Shown here one piece after another: positions 49,193-59,542 of a stretch of 64,000 bases of DNA. The position numbers and the translations under genes were made by a program. Below the pieces are notes generated by a model. The model did no database searches. It was not told the origin of the DNA and saw nothing but the letters and a program-made list of their open reading frames with translations. The stretch is from Thioploca sp. (GTDB lineage: Bacteria; Pseudomonadota; Gammaproteobacteria; Beggiatoales; Beggiatoaceae): NCBI GenBank assembly GCA_012032555.1, contig JAAUSR010000004.1, forward strand, positions 56,285 through 120,284, given 5' to 3'. How positions within the stretch are numbered: position 1 is the first letter of the stretch; every line of letters begins with the position of its first letter.

Positions 49193-52100
49193 ATGATAAT
49201 AAAATGCTATTATGATGTTAAATATTTTGTTTGCTGGGTTAATAACTTTTTTTATATTTTTTATACTAAAAATAGTTACTCAAAACATAAATATAGTTTA
49301 AATTTTTTCTTAAAATGGATTATGCTGTGCTTGTGGATAATCTTGACATCAAATTTGAGAGCATTTATGCCGGTGGAAAATTCTTTGCCTCATTTATTGG
49401 CAAAACCACTTCTTCCTGAATCGTTTTATAATAATTCAATTTATTCTGCTAATCCTTTAGAAATTGTCATTATTGATCAACAAATAAAAGATTATCTACA
49501 ATTAATCGCTCAAATTACCCCGGGTAAAATCATAATCCTGCTGGATCCTAATCAAGATGGAATTAAACAAATTACGCCAATTCTTTCTCGGGCGAGAAAT
49601 ATTCAAGCAGTTCATATTTTCTCTCATGCAATTGCCGGTCATCTTCAACTGGGAAGCGCTTGGCTAAGTCCGGCAACTTTACCAAATTATCAAGCTGATA
49701 TTGCTCAGTGGTTTGCTTCGACTCCGATAACATCCCATCGTCCCGATTTACTTTTCTATGGTTGTCAGTTTTCCGGCGATCCAGTTGGACAACAATTAAT
49801 ACAAAGGATTAGCGAATTAACTGGCGCTGACGTAGCCGCTTCTCGGGATCTAACCGGTTATGCTCCATTAGGTGGTGATTGGGACTTAGAATTCAACACG
49901 GGTACAATCGAAGCTACTTTACCCTTTGCTAAAACGATTGAAAACTATCAGAGTATTTTAGCGTTTATCGAAGTGACTACTACTATAGATGAAAATGATG
50001 GTATGGGTGTAGGTAATGGAACTTCCTTACGGGAGGCTATTATTGAAGCCAATCAAAACCCGGATATAGAAGATACTATTCAGTTACAAAATGGTTTGAC
50101 TTATTCTTTAAACCAGTTGACCTTGCCTGATGAAAATGATGCCAAACAAGGCGATTTGGATATCAATAATGGTACTATCACCATAGTAGTAGCAAACAAT
50201 GGTATAGCTACCATTGATGGCAATCAAACGGATAGAATATTTCATCTTCGCAATAGTGCTAATTTAACACTAGCTAATTTAATTATCACTCACGGTAAAG
50301 CTCAAGGTAATCCGGGTTTTGATGGGAGTAGTACGGGTGCTGGTGGTGGTGGCGGTGGTGGTGCTGGTTTGGGTGGTGCTATCTTCCACGAAGGGTTAGG
50401 TATTCTCACCGTAAAAGATTCTACTTTTTCCAATAACCAAGCAATAGGCGGTCAAGGCGGACGAGGATTTGAAAGTGGAGGTGTTTCTATTGGCACTGGC
50501 GGTAACGGGGGGGGCAATAATGGTGGCATTGGTGGTGATTCTAGTATAAGTATAATTGGGACTTCAGGTGGATTAGGTGGCGGCGGCGGTGGTGGTGGTA
50601 GTTTGAATATAGGTGGTACCGGTGGATCGGGTGGTCTGGGCGGCGGTGGTGGAGGCGGTGGTGGTCAAACTCAAGGTAGTAGTGATGGTGGTATCGGTGG
50701 TATTGGTGGCATTGGTGGTGGCCAAGGAGGGCAAGGCAAAACTAGCGGTATGCCAGCTAGTGGTGGTGGTGGCGGTGGTGGTGGCGGTGCCGGACTAGGT
50801 GGTGCTATTTTTATTGATCGTGGTCAATTTATTCTTGAAGGCGATATTTTTTTTGAAAATAATTCAACCTTTGGTGGTAATGGTGGCGAAGGGGCGTGGG
50901 TAACCTTACTGGAGGATGATGGTCAATCTGGCCAAGGGAAAGGTGGGGCCTTTTTTCTCAATAAGAATGCCAATTTCCAGTTAGCAGCAACAGCTACTGT
51001 AAATTATCTCGGTAATTCTGCTAGCGGCAATGCTAGTATTGCAATGGATAACGATGATATTTACAGTCAAGCTACTCCAGAAATTGTGTTATTAAATGGT
51101 AGCGTTGAAATTCAAGATGGCGCAATGGATATCGATTTAGGTAACACGCCATTAAATACTGATTTAATTCAAACTCTAACTATTAAAAATATCGGTGGTG
51201 CTAGCTTAATACTTACTGATCCGCCTAGCGTGACTGGAAATTTTAGTTTAAAAAGTAGCTTGGGTAAAACTTTTCTTTCGCCGGGTACGATTACTACTTT
51301 TCAAATCAAACTCGATGGTAGTCAAGTAGGTAATTTTACTGGCAATATTAGTTTTGCTAACAATGATAGCGATGAAAATCCTTATAATTTTTCTATCAAG
51401 GGTATGGTTAGTACATCTGTGCCTGAAATCGAGGTTTTAAAAGAAGGTACGATTACAATCACTAATTCAGTTGATTTAATTGACTTTGGGCTTACGATGA
51501 TAGGTAATCCAATTATTGAATCTTTTCAGATCAAAAATATTGGGATGGCTAAGCTTACTTTGGAATTGGCAATGAGCGGAACTGGCTTTAGTTTAGTCAG
51601 TCCTTTTAGCACCACCATATTGGTGCCTGGACAAATGACTACTTTTGAGATCCAATTAGATGCACTTCAAGGTGGTTTGTTTGCAGAACAAGTGATTCTT
51701 AATCACAATGGAACGAGTAACAATCCCTTTACTTTTTCTCTTCAAGGTGAGGTAATGGTTGGTGCGCGATATGCTTCAACGCCAGCGCTCTCTAGTCCGC
51801 TCATTTTTGGTGGTACACCAGTAGGTACAGCGAAAACCCTAACTTTAGATATTAAAGAAGTCGGTGATTTACCATTAGAAGTGGATTTTATTCAGATCCG
51901 TGGTGAGCAAGCGAATGAATTTGCTGTTGTATCCAATCCTTTTCCGATGATGATTGCAGATGGGGAAGGTGCTCAAACCGTCACTTTACAATGTACGCCT
52001 TCACAAGTTGACCAACGTGTGGCGGTTTTAGAGTTAAATAGTAATGATCGGGATAACTCGATTATCTCCTATCCTTTAAAGTGTCAAGGAACTTCCCCAG

Positions 52101-55100
52101 TTGATCCCAATACGCCGGTTGATCCAACTATTCCTTCTGATCCAACTGATCCTTCCAATCCGGTTGATCCCATTACTCCACTTATACCACGTTATTATTC
52201 CACACCAACACCAAATCACTCGATTACAATGGGTAGTAGCCTCATTAACCAACCTCGAACCCAAACACTCCAAATTCAAGAAAAAGGCAATACCACGTTA
52301 AAAGTCAATTTTGTGGCAATTACCGGTAGCCATGCTCAAGACTTCAGTCTACTCAATGCTTCATTTCCGCTGATGATTCTCGCTGGAAATTCACCACTAA
52401 TTATTACCATACAATGTCTACCAACTGCTGAAGGGCAACGGACTGCTTTCTTAGAACTGAGTAGTAATGACCCTGATTATCCAAGCATTACTTACCCATT
52501 AACCTGTTTTGGTAAAGCTTTACCGACCGCGAGTTACGCTTCGATACCATCACCAAGTGAAACCATTGCCGTTGGGCGGACTCCAGTTAATGTTCCAGTG
52601 AATTACACTTGGTTCATTGCTGAACAAGGTGATGCCGATTTGCAGGTCGATCTAGTCGGAATCACTGGAATTCACGCCAAAGATTTTAGTATTACCCATC
52701 CTATTTTTCCGGTTAAAATTAAAAATGGTGACGCTAAGCAATCAATTACCGTACAATGTTTACCCGCTGCTCCAGGAACTCGAATAGCACAATTGGAATT
52801 ACAAACCAATGACCCGGATAACCCCTCTCCAACTTATCTATTAACCTGCCAAGGAACTTCAGGAGTCGCTAATCAAGCGGGCTATTCAACTACTTTAGTC
52901 AGTAACACCCTCGACTTTGGTCAAACATTACTGGGAGTTGCTGTTACCCAAAGTTTTGATATCATCGCTACCGGTCATGGCGATTTAAAAGTGGATTTGG
53001 TGACGATCAATGGCGAATCGGCTCATGATTTTACGCTGATTTCACCGGCTTTGCCGCTGATAGTGACAGCCAATGGAATCGCACAAACGCTAACTCTCCA
53101 ATGTATTCCAGCGGCGACTGGTTCACGAACTGCCTATTTACAACTTCAAAGCAGTGATCCTTTAAATGCTTTATTGACTTATACTTTGGTATGCCAAGGT
53201 GTAGCTGACACAGCGCCGGGTGTAACTGACACCACGACTTATTCTTCCATACCACCACCTTCACATGAAATTAATTTAGGCAGCATCGCAATCGGTCAAG
53301 CAGTAACAACTGAACTCCAAATAATTAATCAAAGTAATGAAATGTTGGCAGTATTAACCAGCCAACTCATTGGTACCCAAGCAGCCAGCTTTACCTTGAC
53401 TCAAGGTGCAGCACCGTTTTCATTAGCCAAAGGTGGTTTAGTTCACCACTTAGAAATACAATGCTTACCTCAAGAAGTCGGTAATCAAACTGCACAATTA
53501 TTATTCACGACTAATGATCCAAAACATTCGACCGTGACTTATCCTTTAACTTGTACTGGTCTAGCACCCGTTAATCACCCCCCCGTAAGTATTACCTTAT
53601 CTCAATCTCATGTTGCTGAAGATGCCACTGGTAGTACCTTAATTGGTGATTTCACCACGGTTGATCCAGACGATCAAAACCATTATTACACTTTACTTGA
53701 TAATGCTGGCGGTTTATTTGTCCTTCAGGGGGAACAACTTTATTTATCCCCAACAGCGCAACTGGATTTTGAAACCATACCGCACTATCACATTACCGTG
53801 CGAAGTACTGATAGCGCCGGATTATTCCTTGACCAAACTTTACTTATTCAAATCGATGATGTTTATGAACCTCAATTTTTAGGCAAAATAAGCAATGCAG
53901 ATAGAACTCAAGTGGGTAAACGGTTAAGCATTGATGCTCCTGAGCTGGTTAAAATGACGGGCTATCTACGACCTAGCCTAAAACACATCGGTCAATTAGC
54001 TGACATTATCATAATCTACCATTGGACACCTGACAGTGGGGATCAACCATTAACATTCCCAATTACCATAGCTTCTCAGCAACGTTTACAACCTGATATG
54101 GAAGTTAGTTTGTTTGAAGGTTATTTCATCGGTTTAACGGGCCAATTTGCTATAAGTTTAGGTTATCGATTGCATCAGAGTGAGTTGATTTCAGCCCCGA
54201 TCTTGAATCTTGAAGTTCGTCCTAATCGATTACCAACCGATATTGAGTTGTCAAATCAATCGGTAGTGGAATTCAGCCCCAATAATACTTTGGTTGGTGC
54301 TTTTACGACTATCGATGCGGATAATCAGGATCGATTTAGTTATGGCTTAATTGAAAACCCCGGTGACTATTTTAAAGTCGTTGGCAATGAGCTACGGGTT
54401 AATTACCCCTTACCGAGCATCAAAGCTAACACCTTCTATTCCATCACAGTGCGGAGTGTCGATAAGAGTGGCGGGTATTTAGAAAAACAATTTCTCATTC
54501 AAGTAACCGATGCTAAGACTCAACCCCGAGAAATTCATTTAACTCACCAAACTGTATTTGAAAATAGCTTGGAAAATACGATTGTTGGTCGCTTGTGGAC
54601 GATTGATCCAGAACCCAGTGAATATTCTTATGAACTCATTGATAACGCCCAAGGTCGATTCAAGCTCGTTAGTGATTTATTGTTAGTAGCAGAATCGGGA
54701 TTACTCGATTATGAAACCCAACCTCGCTATACCATTACAGTACGTGCTTGGAAATTAGAAGATGCATCCTATTTAACCACGACCTTTACAATCGAACTAT
54801 TAAATAAAATTGATGTTCAAATTTGGGGGGAGGTACAAACGACTAATCAAGCTCAAGTACTCGATCCGACTAACCTACCGGCTGCAGATGACGTGATGGT
54901 AAAAATACATCTGGTTCCAGAACAAACCCATCAAGGCCAACCAGCAGAATTAATCTCGGTTGCTGCTTGGAAATCACTGGTTGATGGTGAACCCAGAATG
55001 TATCGGCGAGCAGATAAACATTGGATTCCATGGGATGGTAATTTTACTAATCTGCTTAGCAATCAATTATTAACGCTTAATAGCCAAAATGAAGTAACTA

Positions 55101-55219
55101 TTTGGCAAGGTCAACTTACTCACTTGAGTAACAGCGAAGTAGAACTATTAGTCGGTTATCAATTGACTACCGGAGAAATTGTTTATTCTACGGTTCCTTT
55201 TATTATTCGAGTACATTAG
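49193..55219 (+). CDS. Giant DUF4347/CSLREA exoprotein with anchor-D-type and cadherin-like repeats
   Basis: The 2008-residue frame starts at 49193 (AAAGG upstream); an ATG at 49322 gives a shorter signal peptide. Approximate domain order: hydrophobic leader to 60; DUF4347 (85-250; FSHAIAGHLQLG, LLFYGCQFSG); CSLREA (258-366; GNGTSLREAIIEAN); Gly-rich tract (380-537) of GG repeats; two choice-of-anchor-D beta-sandwiches (627-853); five repeats of about 110 residues (857-1460), each with YxST/I, FPL and ITxQC motifs and a conserved TYPLxC end; a PVDPxxP linker inside this block (about 969-1000); three cadherin-like repeats (VAEDATGSTLIG, DFETxPHYxITVRS), with one unfamiliar 115-residue module after the first and another at the C-terminus. 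It is presumably secreted and adhesive; no RTX repeats or sorting signal were seen. Confidence 0.85.
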   Translation: MIIKCYYDVKYFVCWVNNFFYIFYTKNSYSKHKYSLNFFLKWIMLCLWIILTSNLRAFMPVENSLPHLLAKPLLPESFYNNSIYSANPLEIVIIDQQIKDYLQLIAQITPGKIIILLDPNQDGIKQITPILSRARNIQAVHIFSHAIAGHLQLGSAWLSPATLPNYQADIAQWFASTPITSHRPDLLFYGCQFSGDPVGQQLIQRISELTGADVAASRDLTGYAPLGGDWDLEFNTGTIEATLPFAKTIENYQSILAFIEVTTTIDENDGMGVGNGTSLREAIIEANQNPDIEDTIQLQNGLTYSLNQLTLPDENDAKQGDLDINNGTITIVVANNGIATIDGNQTDRIFHLRNSANLTLANLIITHGKAQGNPGFDGSSTGAGGGGGGGAGLGGAIFHEGLGILTVKDSTFSNNQAIGGQGGRGFESGGVSIGTGGNGGGNNGGIGGDSSISIIGTSGGLGGGGGGGGSLNIGGTGGSGGLGGGGGGGGGQTQGSSDGGIGGIGGIGGGQGGQGKTSGMPASGGGGGGGGGAGLGGAIFIDRGQFILEGDIFFENNSTFGGNGGEGAWVTLLEDDGQSGQGKGGAFFLNKNANFQLAATATVNYLGNSASGNASIAMDNDDIYSQATPEIVLLNGSVEIQDGAMDIDLGNTPLNTDLIQTLTIKNIGGASLILTDPPSVTGNFSLKSSLGKTFLSPGTITTFQIKLDGSQVGNFTGNISFANNDSDENPYNFSIKGMVSTSVPEIEVLKEGTITITNSVDLIDFGLTMIGNPIIESFQIKNIGMAKLTLELAMSGTGFSLVSPFSTTILVPGQMTTFEIQLDALQGGLFAEQVILNHNGTSNNPFTFSLQGEVMVGARYASTPALSSPLIFGGTPVGTAKTLTLDIKEVGDLPLEVDFIQIRGEQANEFAVVSNPFPMMIADGEGAQTVTLQCTPSQVDQRVAVLELNSNDRDNSIISYPLKCQGTSPVDPNTPVDPTIPSDPTDPSNPVDPITPLIPRYYSTPTPNHSITMGSSLINQPRTQTLQIQEKGNTTLKVNFVAITGSHAQDFSLLNASFPLMILAGNSPLIITIQCLPTAEGQRTAFLELSSNDPDYPSITYPLTCFGKALPTASYASIPSPSETIAVGRTPVNVPVNYTWFIAEQGDADLQVDLVGITGIHAKDFSITHPIFPVKIKNGDAKQSITVQCLPAAPGTRIAQLELQTNDPDNPSPTYLLTCQGTSGVANQAGYSTTLVSNTLDFGQTLLGVAVTQSFDIIATGHGDLKVDLVTINGESAHDFTLISPALPLIVTANGIAQTLTLQCIPAATGSRTAYLQLQSSDPLNALLTYTLVCQGVADTAPGVTDTTTYSSIPPPSHEINLGSIAIGQAVTTELQIINQSNEMLAVLTSQLIGTQAASFTLTQGAAPFSLAKGGLVHHLEIQCLPQEVGNQTAQLLFTTNDPKHSTVTYPLTCTGLAPVNHPPVSITLSQSHVAEDATGSTLIGDFTTVDPDDQNHYYTLLDNAGGLFVLQGEQLYLSPTAQLDFETIPHYHITVRSTDSAGLFLDQTLLIQIDDVYEPQFLGKISNADRTQVGKRLSIDAPELVKMTGYLRPSLKHIGQLADIIIIYHWTPDSGDQPLTFPITIASQQRLQPDMEVSLFEGYFIGLTGQFAISLGYRLHQSELISAPILNLEVRPNRLPTDIELSNQSVVEFSPNNTLVGAFTTIDADNQDRFSYGLIENPGDYFKVVGNELRVNYPLPSIKANTFYSITVRSVDKSGGYLEKQFLIQVTDAKTQPREIHLTHQTVFENSLENTIVGRLWTIDPEPSEYSYELIDNAQGRFKLVSDLLLVAESGLLDYETQPRYTITVRAWKLEDASYLTTTFTIELLNKIDVQIWGEVQTTNQAQVLDPTNLPAADDVMVKIHLVPEQTHQGQPAELISVAAWKSLVDGEPRMYRRADKHWIPWDGNFTNLLSNQLLTLNSQNEVTIWQGQLTHLSNSEVELLVGYQLTTGEIVYSTVPFIIRVH

Positions 55220-55289
55220 TGGGTAGTGATATACCTAATCAAACCAACCTGACATTATCTAGTACAGCAACCGCTAAATGAAAATAATA

Positions 55290-55432
55290 ACTTTATCCAG
55301 TCAGTGGCTTGCCTTGGTAAGTCCATTTAAATGGTTTTGCCATTGTTCGGTTGAAATAGTCAATGAACTCTAACAAACCGGTTTTTAGATCGGTTGTGGA
55401 TGTGAAATGGCCACGTTTGGTAGTCACTGCAA
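55290..55432 (-). pseudogene. C-terminal remnant of an IS630-family transposase
   Basis: Minus-strand translation of this stretch reads TTKRGHFTSTTDLKTGLLEF then IDYFNRTMAKPFKWTYQGKP and stops, the usual end of IS630-type transposases. Only the last 45 or so codons survive. It is cut just before the 9-bp repeat that flanks the IS1-like element, so the IS1 may have landed in or next to it. Confidence 0.65.
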
Positions 55433-55440
55433 ACTAATAC

Positions 55441-56511
55441 AGGTATTAAAAATCAATGAGTTATAGGAACAGGTGTAGTCAATAAATATCGCCATGTTAA
55501 CGCCGTTTGAGTTAAACCCATTTTCATTGCCGGGGTATAATGTTGATAATGTTTTTTGAATTTTTTCGGGCTTTCGTTGACTTTAACTCGTAAACTCTTA
55601 TGAAATTGAATATAGTTGTAATTATACAAGTTAATCCATAAGATATGTTTAAAAAATTTCTTATTTTTGCAATAACCTAACGTTTTGCGAGCCAAATAAG
55701 AAACATGTTGTCTCAAGGTGAGGTTAAAGCGTTCAATAAAAGAAGTATTTTGAGCGTCTTTTGGAAAATCCTTTTCGGAGCCGTTAACAAAACATTTTTT
55801 GAACCAACTGGCGTTTAACACGTCGTTTAACAATTTGTAAGTAATGATATTTGATCTCTTGAAAATGTTTTGTGAGTGCATTTTTATAAGCAGCCAGCTT
55901 ATCCGTGGTGATTTTTAAGTGACTAAAGCCGGAGACAACGTTACCAAAGCGTTTAATTTGTGCAACCAAACGACTAGCCGTGTGATTAGTACGAGAACCA
56001 AGTTCAAAACCAATCCAAAATTTGCTGGTAGCATCAAAAGCAATAAAAACCCATAATTGATGACTTTTCGCCTTACAAAAAGACCATAATTCATCCATTT
56101 GTAAAATAGTAATTTCAATTTGAGTGTGAGACAAAAAAAGAGATGAATTTGTTCACTTTTTTTTCCCACAGTTTGAAGCCATTCTTTGATGGTTCTGACA
56201 TCTCGCTCTAAAACATCGGCAATTTGCTCCGGAGATAAGCCCTACCCATTTTGGAAGCCATTTCATATTCTTTAAAATTCCCTTGCTGGTTGTATAAATC
56301 GGAATATCTGGTTTCCGAAAAGCGATGTTGGCCACCATGACAAAAAAACATTTGTCTAGGCGTTTTGTCATTTTGAGTTTTATAAAGTCCATCTTTAGTA
56401 ATTTTATTATCAATTTTTTTATAAAAATTACACTCTTGGCAAGGACAAAATAATGATAATTTGGGATTAATGGATTGGCTCATTTATTTACCTATAAATG
56501 TTAGGTATTAA
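55441..56511 (-). mobile_element. IS1-family-like insertion sequence with broken transposase
   Basis: The transposase is read in several frames from 56483 to 55453. The N-terminus has a zinc ribbon (CPCQEC ... FFCHGGQHRF). A helix-turn-helix region (GLSPEQIADVLERDVRTIKEW) follows in a second frame. The catalytic core carries MDELWSFC, TDKLAAYKNAL and SFIERFNLTLRQHVSYLARKT, giving the D, D and E of an IS1-type DDE enzyme. Breaks lie near 56238, at the seven-A run about 56132-56139, and near 55800. AGGTATTAA at 55441-55449 and 56503-56511 may be the 9-bp target duplication; terminal inverted repeats are weak (TTATAGG near both ends). As it stands it is inactive. Confidence 0.7.
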
Positions 56512-56514
56512 GAG

Positions 56515-56965
56515 AGTAAAAAATAATATTTTAACCCATCTCTATTGGTTTGTAGGGACTACCCAAAATTTAATCATTTTATACAAGCTTTGCTATAATC
56601 TCTCTAGCCTGTATCGTTTTACTAAATTGGCAAAGTTACTGAGTTTATCGTTAGAGGAATTGCTTAGTCTGTGTAATCTTCTCGATAAACTCCAACAATT
56701 GCAGGGCAGCATCGCCTTTGAGACCTATGTACCCTTAGATGAAAAAAAACCAGATTTGCAAAGTCAAGCGATTTTGAGCCGGGTGGCTAATTATCCCCAA
56801 AAGACCAGTAACGGTCCGCTAGCAGGCGGTATGGAAGGTACTCTGTTCACACAATTAAATCTCACTCGTTCAGTGGCAAGTAAAAATTATACCGCCTATG
56901 TTCAACCCCTCATCCTTATACATATCTCTATTTGTGCCCCTATACTTATAGTAAGGGCACATTAG
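56515..56965 (+). pseudogene. Possible Tc-toxin subunit A-like fragment
   Basis: The frame contains SSLYRFTKLAKLLSLSLEEL followed by LSLCNLLDKLQQLQ. This pattern, LYRxTxLAKxLxLSxxELLSL, is what I know from the alpha-helical region of insecticidal toxin complex A (TcA) proteins. The flanks do not continue the family and the frame runs into unrelated sequence near the 16-bp inverted repeat at 56907. I read it as a fragment of a larger lost gene. Confidence 0.35.
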
Positions 56966-57403
56966 ACAATAAAGGAGGTGTGACCGGTGTTGGGTAAACG
57001 ACGAAGTTAACACGGCGCATTTCGGTGATACTCGTTTAGACACGCGGATGGCAGAAATTCTCCGTGACTTAGGTAACCAACCCCATTACAGTATTCCGCA
57101 AGCCATGTGCGGATGGGCTGAAACGATAGTGGCTTACCGTTGTGTCGACAACGACAAAGCGACTGATGAACCGGTGCTAAAGCCCCATGATGATGCCACT
57201 TGGGAGCGAATAAAACCACAACCAGTGGTACTGTTGCCGCAAGATACGACAGACATCGTCACCGCGGTGGCTTCCCAGGTTCTCAACCGATCTGGATGGG
57301 GTTGCAACGATTGAGAGATTTTAGGTGGGCGATTCGGAGTTATCAGGTCGCTATGTCCATTGCTGGTACGAGGTAGCAAAAGAGGTGTGTATAAGGATGA
57401 GGG
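56907..57403. repeat. 16-bp perfect inverted repeat enclosing the IS4 remnant
   Basis: CCCTCATCCTTATACA at 56907-56922 is the exact reverse complement of TGTATAAGGATGAGGG at 57388-57403. The pair brackets the truncated IS4-type transposase. It could mark ends of a composite insertion or an inversion junction. Confidence 0.6.
56991..57314 (+). pseudogene. N-terminal remnant of an IS4-family transposase
   Basis: The frame reads WVNDEVNTAHFGDTRLDTRM, then LGNQPHYSIPQAMCGWAET, VAYRCVDNDKATDEPVLKPH and VVLLPQDTTDI, a good match to the first 90 residues of Tn5/IS4-type transposases up to the first catalytic Asp (QDTT). The sequence then departs from the family and stops at 57314. The remaining two thirds are missing. 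Confidence 0.75.
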
Positions 57404-57697
57404 CTTCGCCGGGGGACTCCCAGCGGTTTGACTGTTCCAACGGTCAGTGAAATTCTCTTGGGTTCGTTCAATAACCAAGGAAAATAACCTATGAAATACA
57501 AAATCTTAGTAGAGTTAGCGAAATGCCGTCCACTGAACTGGATGGGGACACGGGACTAACACGGCATTTTGCCCATCATTTTATCATTTTATCATTTTAT
57601 TCTATCAATGAAAGATGGTGCCGGAACATGGTGGGCAACGCTTCGCTTTTGCCCACCCTACTTGACTACTTGACTCGCTACAAGTAGGGTGTGTTGC
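57315..57697. other. Gene-poor repeat-rich stretch
   Basis: No intact gene is visible. It contains the right arm of the 16-bp inverted repeat, an AAATGCCGT...ACGGCATTT pair (about 57519-57567), and a hairpin GTGGGCAA...TTGCCCAC (57631-57656) related to the 31195 repeat. Much of it looks like debris from insertion elements. Confidence 0.5.
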
Positions 57698-57790
57698 ACC
57701 AATCATTTAGATGACAATCGCTTGAGAGTATTATTGACAAAGTTAAAAGGAACGATGCGTTACGCTTTGCTAACGCGCCCTACCTCGCTA
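57698..57790 (+). repeat. Left copy of a direct repeat flanking the TpsB gene
   Basis: This roughly 90-bp segment (AATCATTTAGATGACAATCG, CTTGAGAG, later GCGTTACGCTTTGCTAACGC and CCCTACCTCGCTA) is matched at 59543-59628 in the same orientation, with about a dozen differences and small gaps. The inner GCGTTACGCTTTGCTAACGC is itself a hairpin. Confidence 0.7.
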
Positions 57791-57964
57791 GATTAGCTCA
57801 GGGTCAGCAAGGTAGGGTTGCATTGCACACTGGGAAGGGTATGCTTAATAAGCGGTGTGCGATGCAACCCCTACAATGCTCATTGGAGTTAGATTCAAGC
57901 AGTTGAAAGTAATAAAATCAAAATCACGCGAAATCTGCGATATTAAGAAAACAGAGGAAAGAAA

Positions 57965-59505
57965 ATGAATAAAAAGTGCTTTTTTAGGGATTAATTTGCT
58001 TCTGTCAGTATTTTCTACTGTTTCAATCTGTTAATTCTAGCCAGAATGATAAAATCACGGTTAAAAAATTTAAGTTAACCGGTAATGTCATATTTAAAAC
58101 CGGAGAATTACTTCCTTTAATACGCAACTATGAGGAACATACAATAACATTGGATGAATTACAAGCAGTCAAAAATAAATTAACGCAATATTATCTTGAT
58201 AAAGGTTATTTAATTGCTATGGTTATCATACCTGACCAAGTTGTAAATAACGATATCGTTACTTTAGAAATTAGAGAATCTTATCCTCAACCTACTTCGA
58301 GAAATGAGTGGCTCCTTAGAAAGCAAACCGTTAGAAGACGGTTACAAACCGATCCGCAAAATTATTGGTGTAAACCCATTGCTAATCGTTTAAGACCCTC
58401 TCTTCAACAAGCTACCAATGAACTAACTCTTCAAGAAGAAGAAACTCGCCCGTATTTATTCAATATCAATTTAAATAACCACAACGTACCTACTTGGGGA
58501 GGTGGTTTTCAAGAAGAACTCAGCTTAGTTCATTATGATTTAACCAACCGACAAGATGTGCTCAATGTTTGCTATAAGCATCAAGAAGAAAAGAATAATG
58601 CAGATTATGCTATTGAATACAGTATTCCTTTGTTTAATCAGAAAACTGCTGTTGCTATTGGCTTTGGACGTAGTGAAGCGGAAGTAACCGAAGTACCATT
58701 TGAGCAGATCGAAATCGAATCGGAGGCTGATTATTGGCTAACTTCGCTACGACATCTTTTTTATAACGCTAATAATCAATATCTGATTGCTTTTTTGAAA
58801 TTACAAAGAATTAACCAAGCAACTACGCTATTGGGTCAACCTTTCTCATTTCCAGATGGTGGTAAGGATGGAAAATCTACTACAACTACTTTGAGCATCG
58901 GTCATGAGTGGATGTTTTTTAAGGATCACGTTCGTACCATTTCAACTTATTCTTCCTTTAATTTTGGTTTAGACGCATTTGATGCCACGATAGATGGTTA
59001 TCCAGATGGTGAATATTTTTCCTCGTTGATAGCCTTTTCATGGGCTGAACGCCTGCGATTATTAAACAGTCGTCTGTTTTTTTATACTTTAGGTTATTAT
59101 ACGAATGACAGTTTATTATCATTGGCTAAATTTGCTTTAGGAGGAGCTGATACCGTTCGTGGTTACCGAGAAAATATACTGGTTCGAGAAAGAGCTTTCC
59201 TAACCGCTATTGAATGGCAAATACCAGTAATACGTTGGCGTATTCCTTATCTTAGCAAATCGCCTGAAGATGGCTTGGTCTATTTAGCCCCTTTTTTTGA
59301 TTATGGTTGGGGAAGTGATGTAGAAACACCGCACTTTACCGAGCAGATTTATAGTATTGGTTTAGGAACTTATTGGCGACCCAGCGAAACAATTGCTACA
59401 ACTCTTTATTGGGGACATGCACTCAATAATAATATTCCCAAACCCACTGAACATGACTTACAAGATGATGGAATCCATTTTGAAATCAGCTTGCAATTAT
59501 GGTAA
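57965..59505 (+). CDS. TpsB outer-membrane transporter (ShlB/FhaC/HecB family), N-terminus frameshifted
   Basis: A TpsB protein exports a TpsA partner across the outer membrane. The long frame from 58150 holds the end of a POTRA domain and the 16-strand barrel, with the conserved VRGYRE motif of the L6 loop and a C-terminal aromatic (SLQLW). Upstream sequence in the same frame encodes the POTRA start (KKFKLTGNVIFKTGELLPLI). The signal peptide is split: ATG at 57965 behind AGAGGAAAG, a break at the six-T run 57980-57985 and another near 58021-58023. Removing one T at each gives MNKKCFLGINLLLSVFSTVQ and a protein of about 513 residues. No TpsA gene adjoins it. Confidence 0.85.
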
Positions 59506-59542
59506 CAAGCCAGTTGGAGGTGTTAGGCATTAGCCGTAACGC

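Noticed and set aside
50613..50798. Val/Ala-rich open frame on the plus strand
   Set aside because: It is a second reading frame of the GGT/GGC repeats that encode the Gly-rich tract of the exoprotein.
56132..56250. Programmed frameshifting of the InsA/InsB type in the IS1-like element
   Set aside because: Three separate breaks in different places are needed to rebuild the enzyme, which fits decay or sequencing error better than one programmed site.
57007..57478. Minus-strand open frames of 70-114 codons over the IS4 remnant
   Set aside because: The plus-strand frame matches IS4 transposase motifs; the antisense frames do not match anything.
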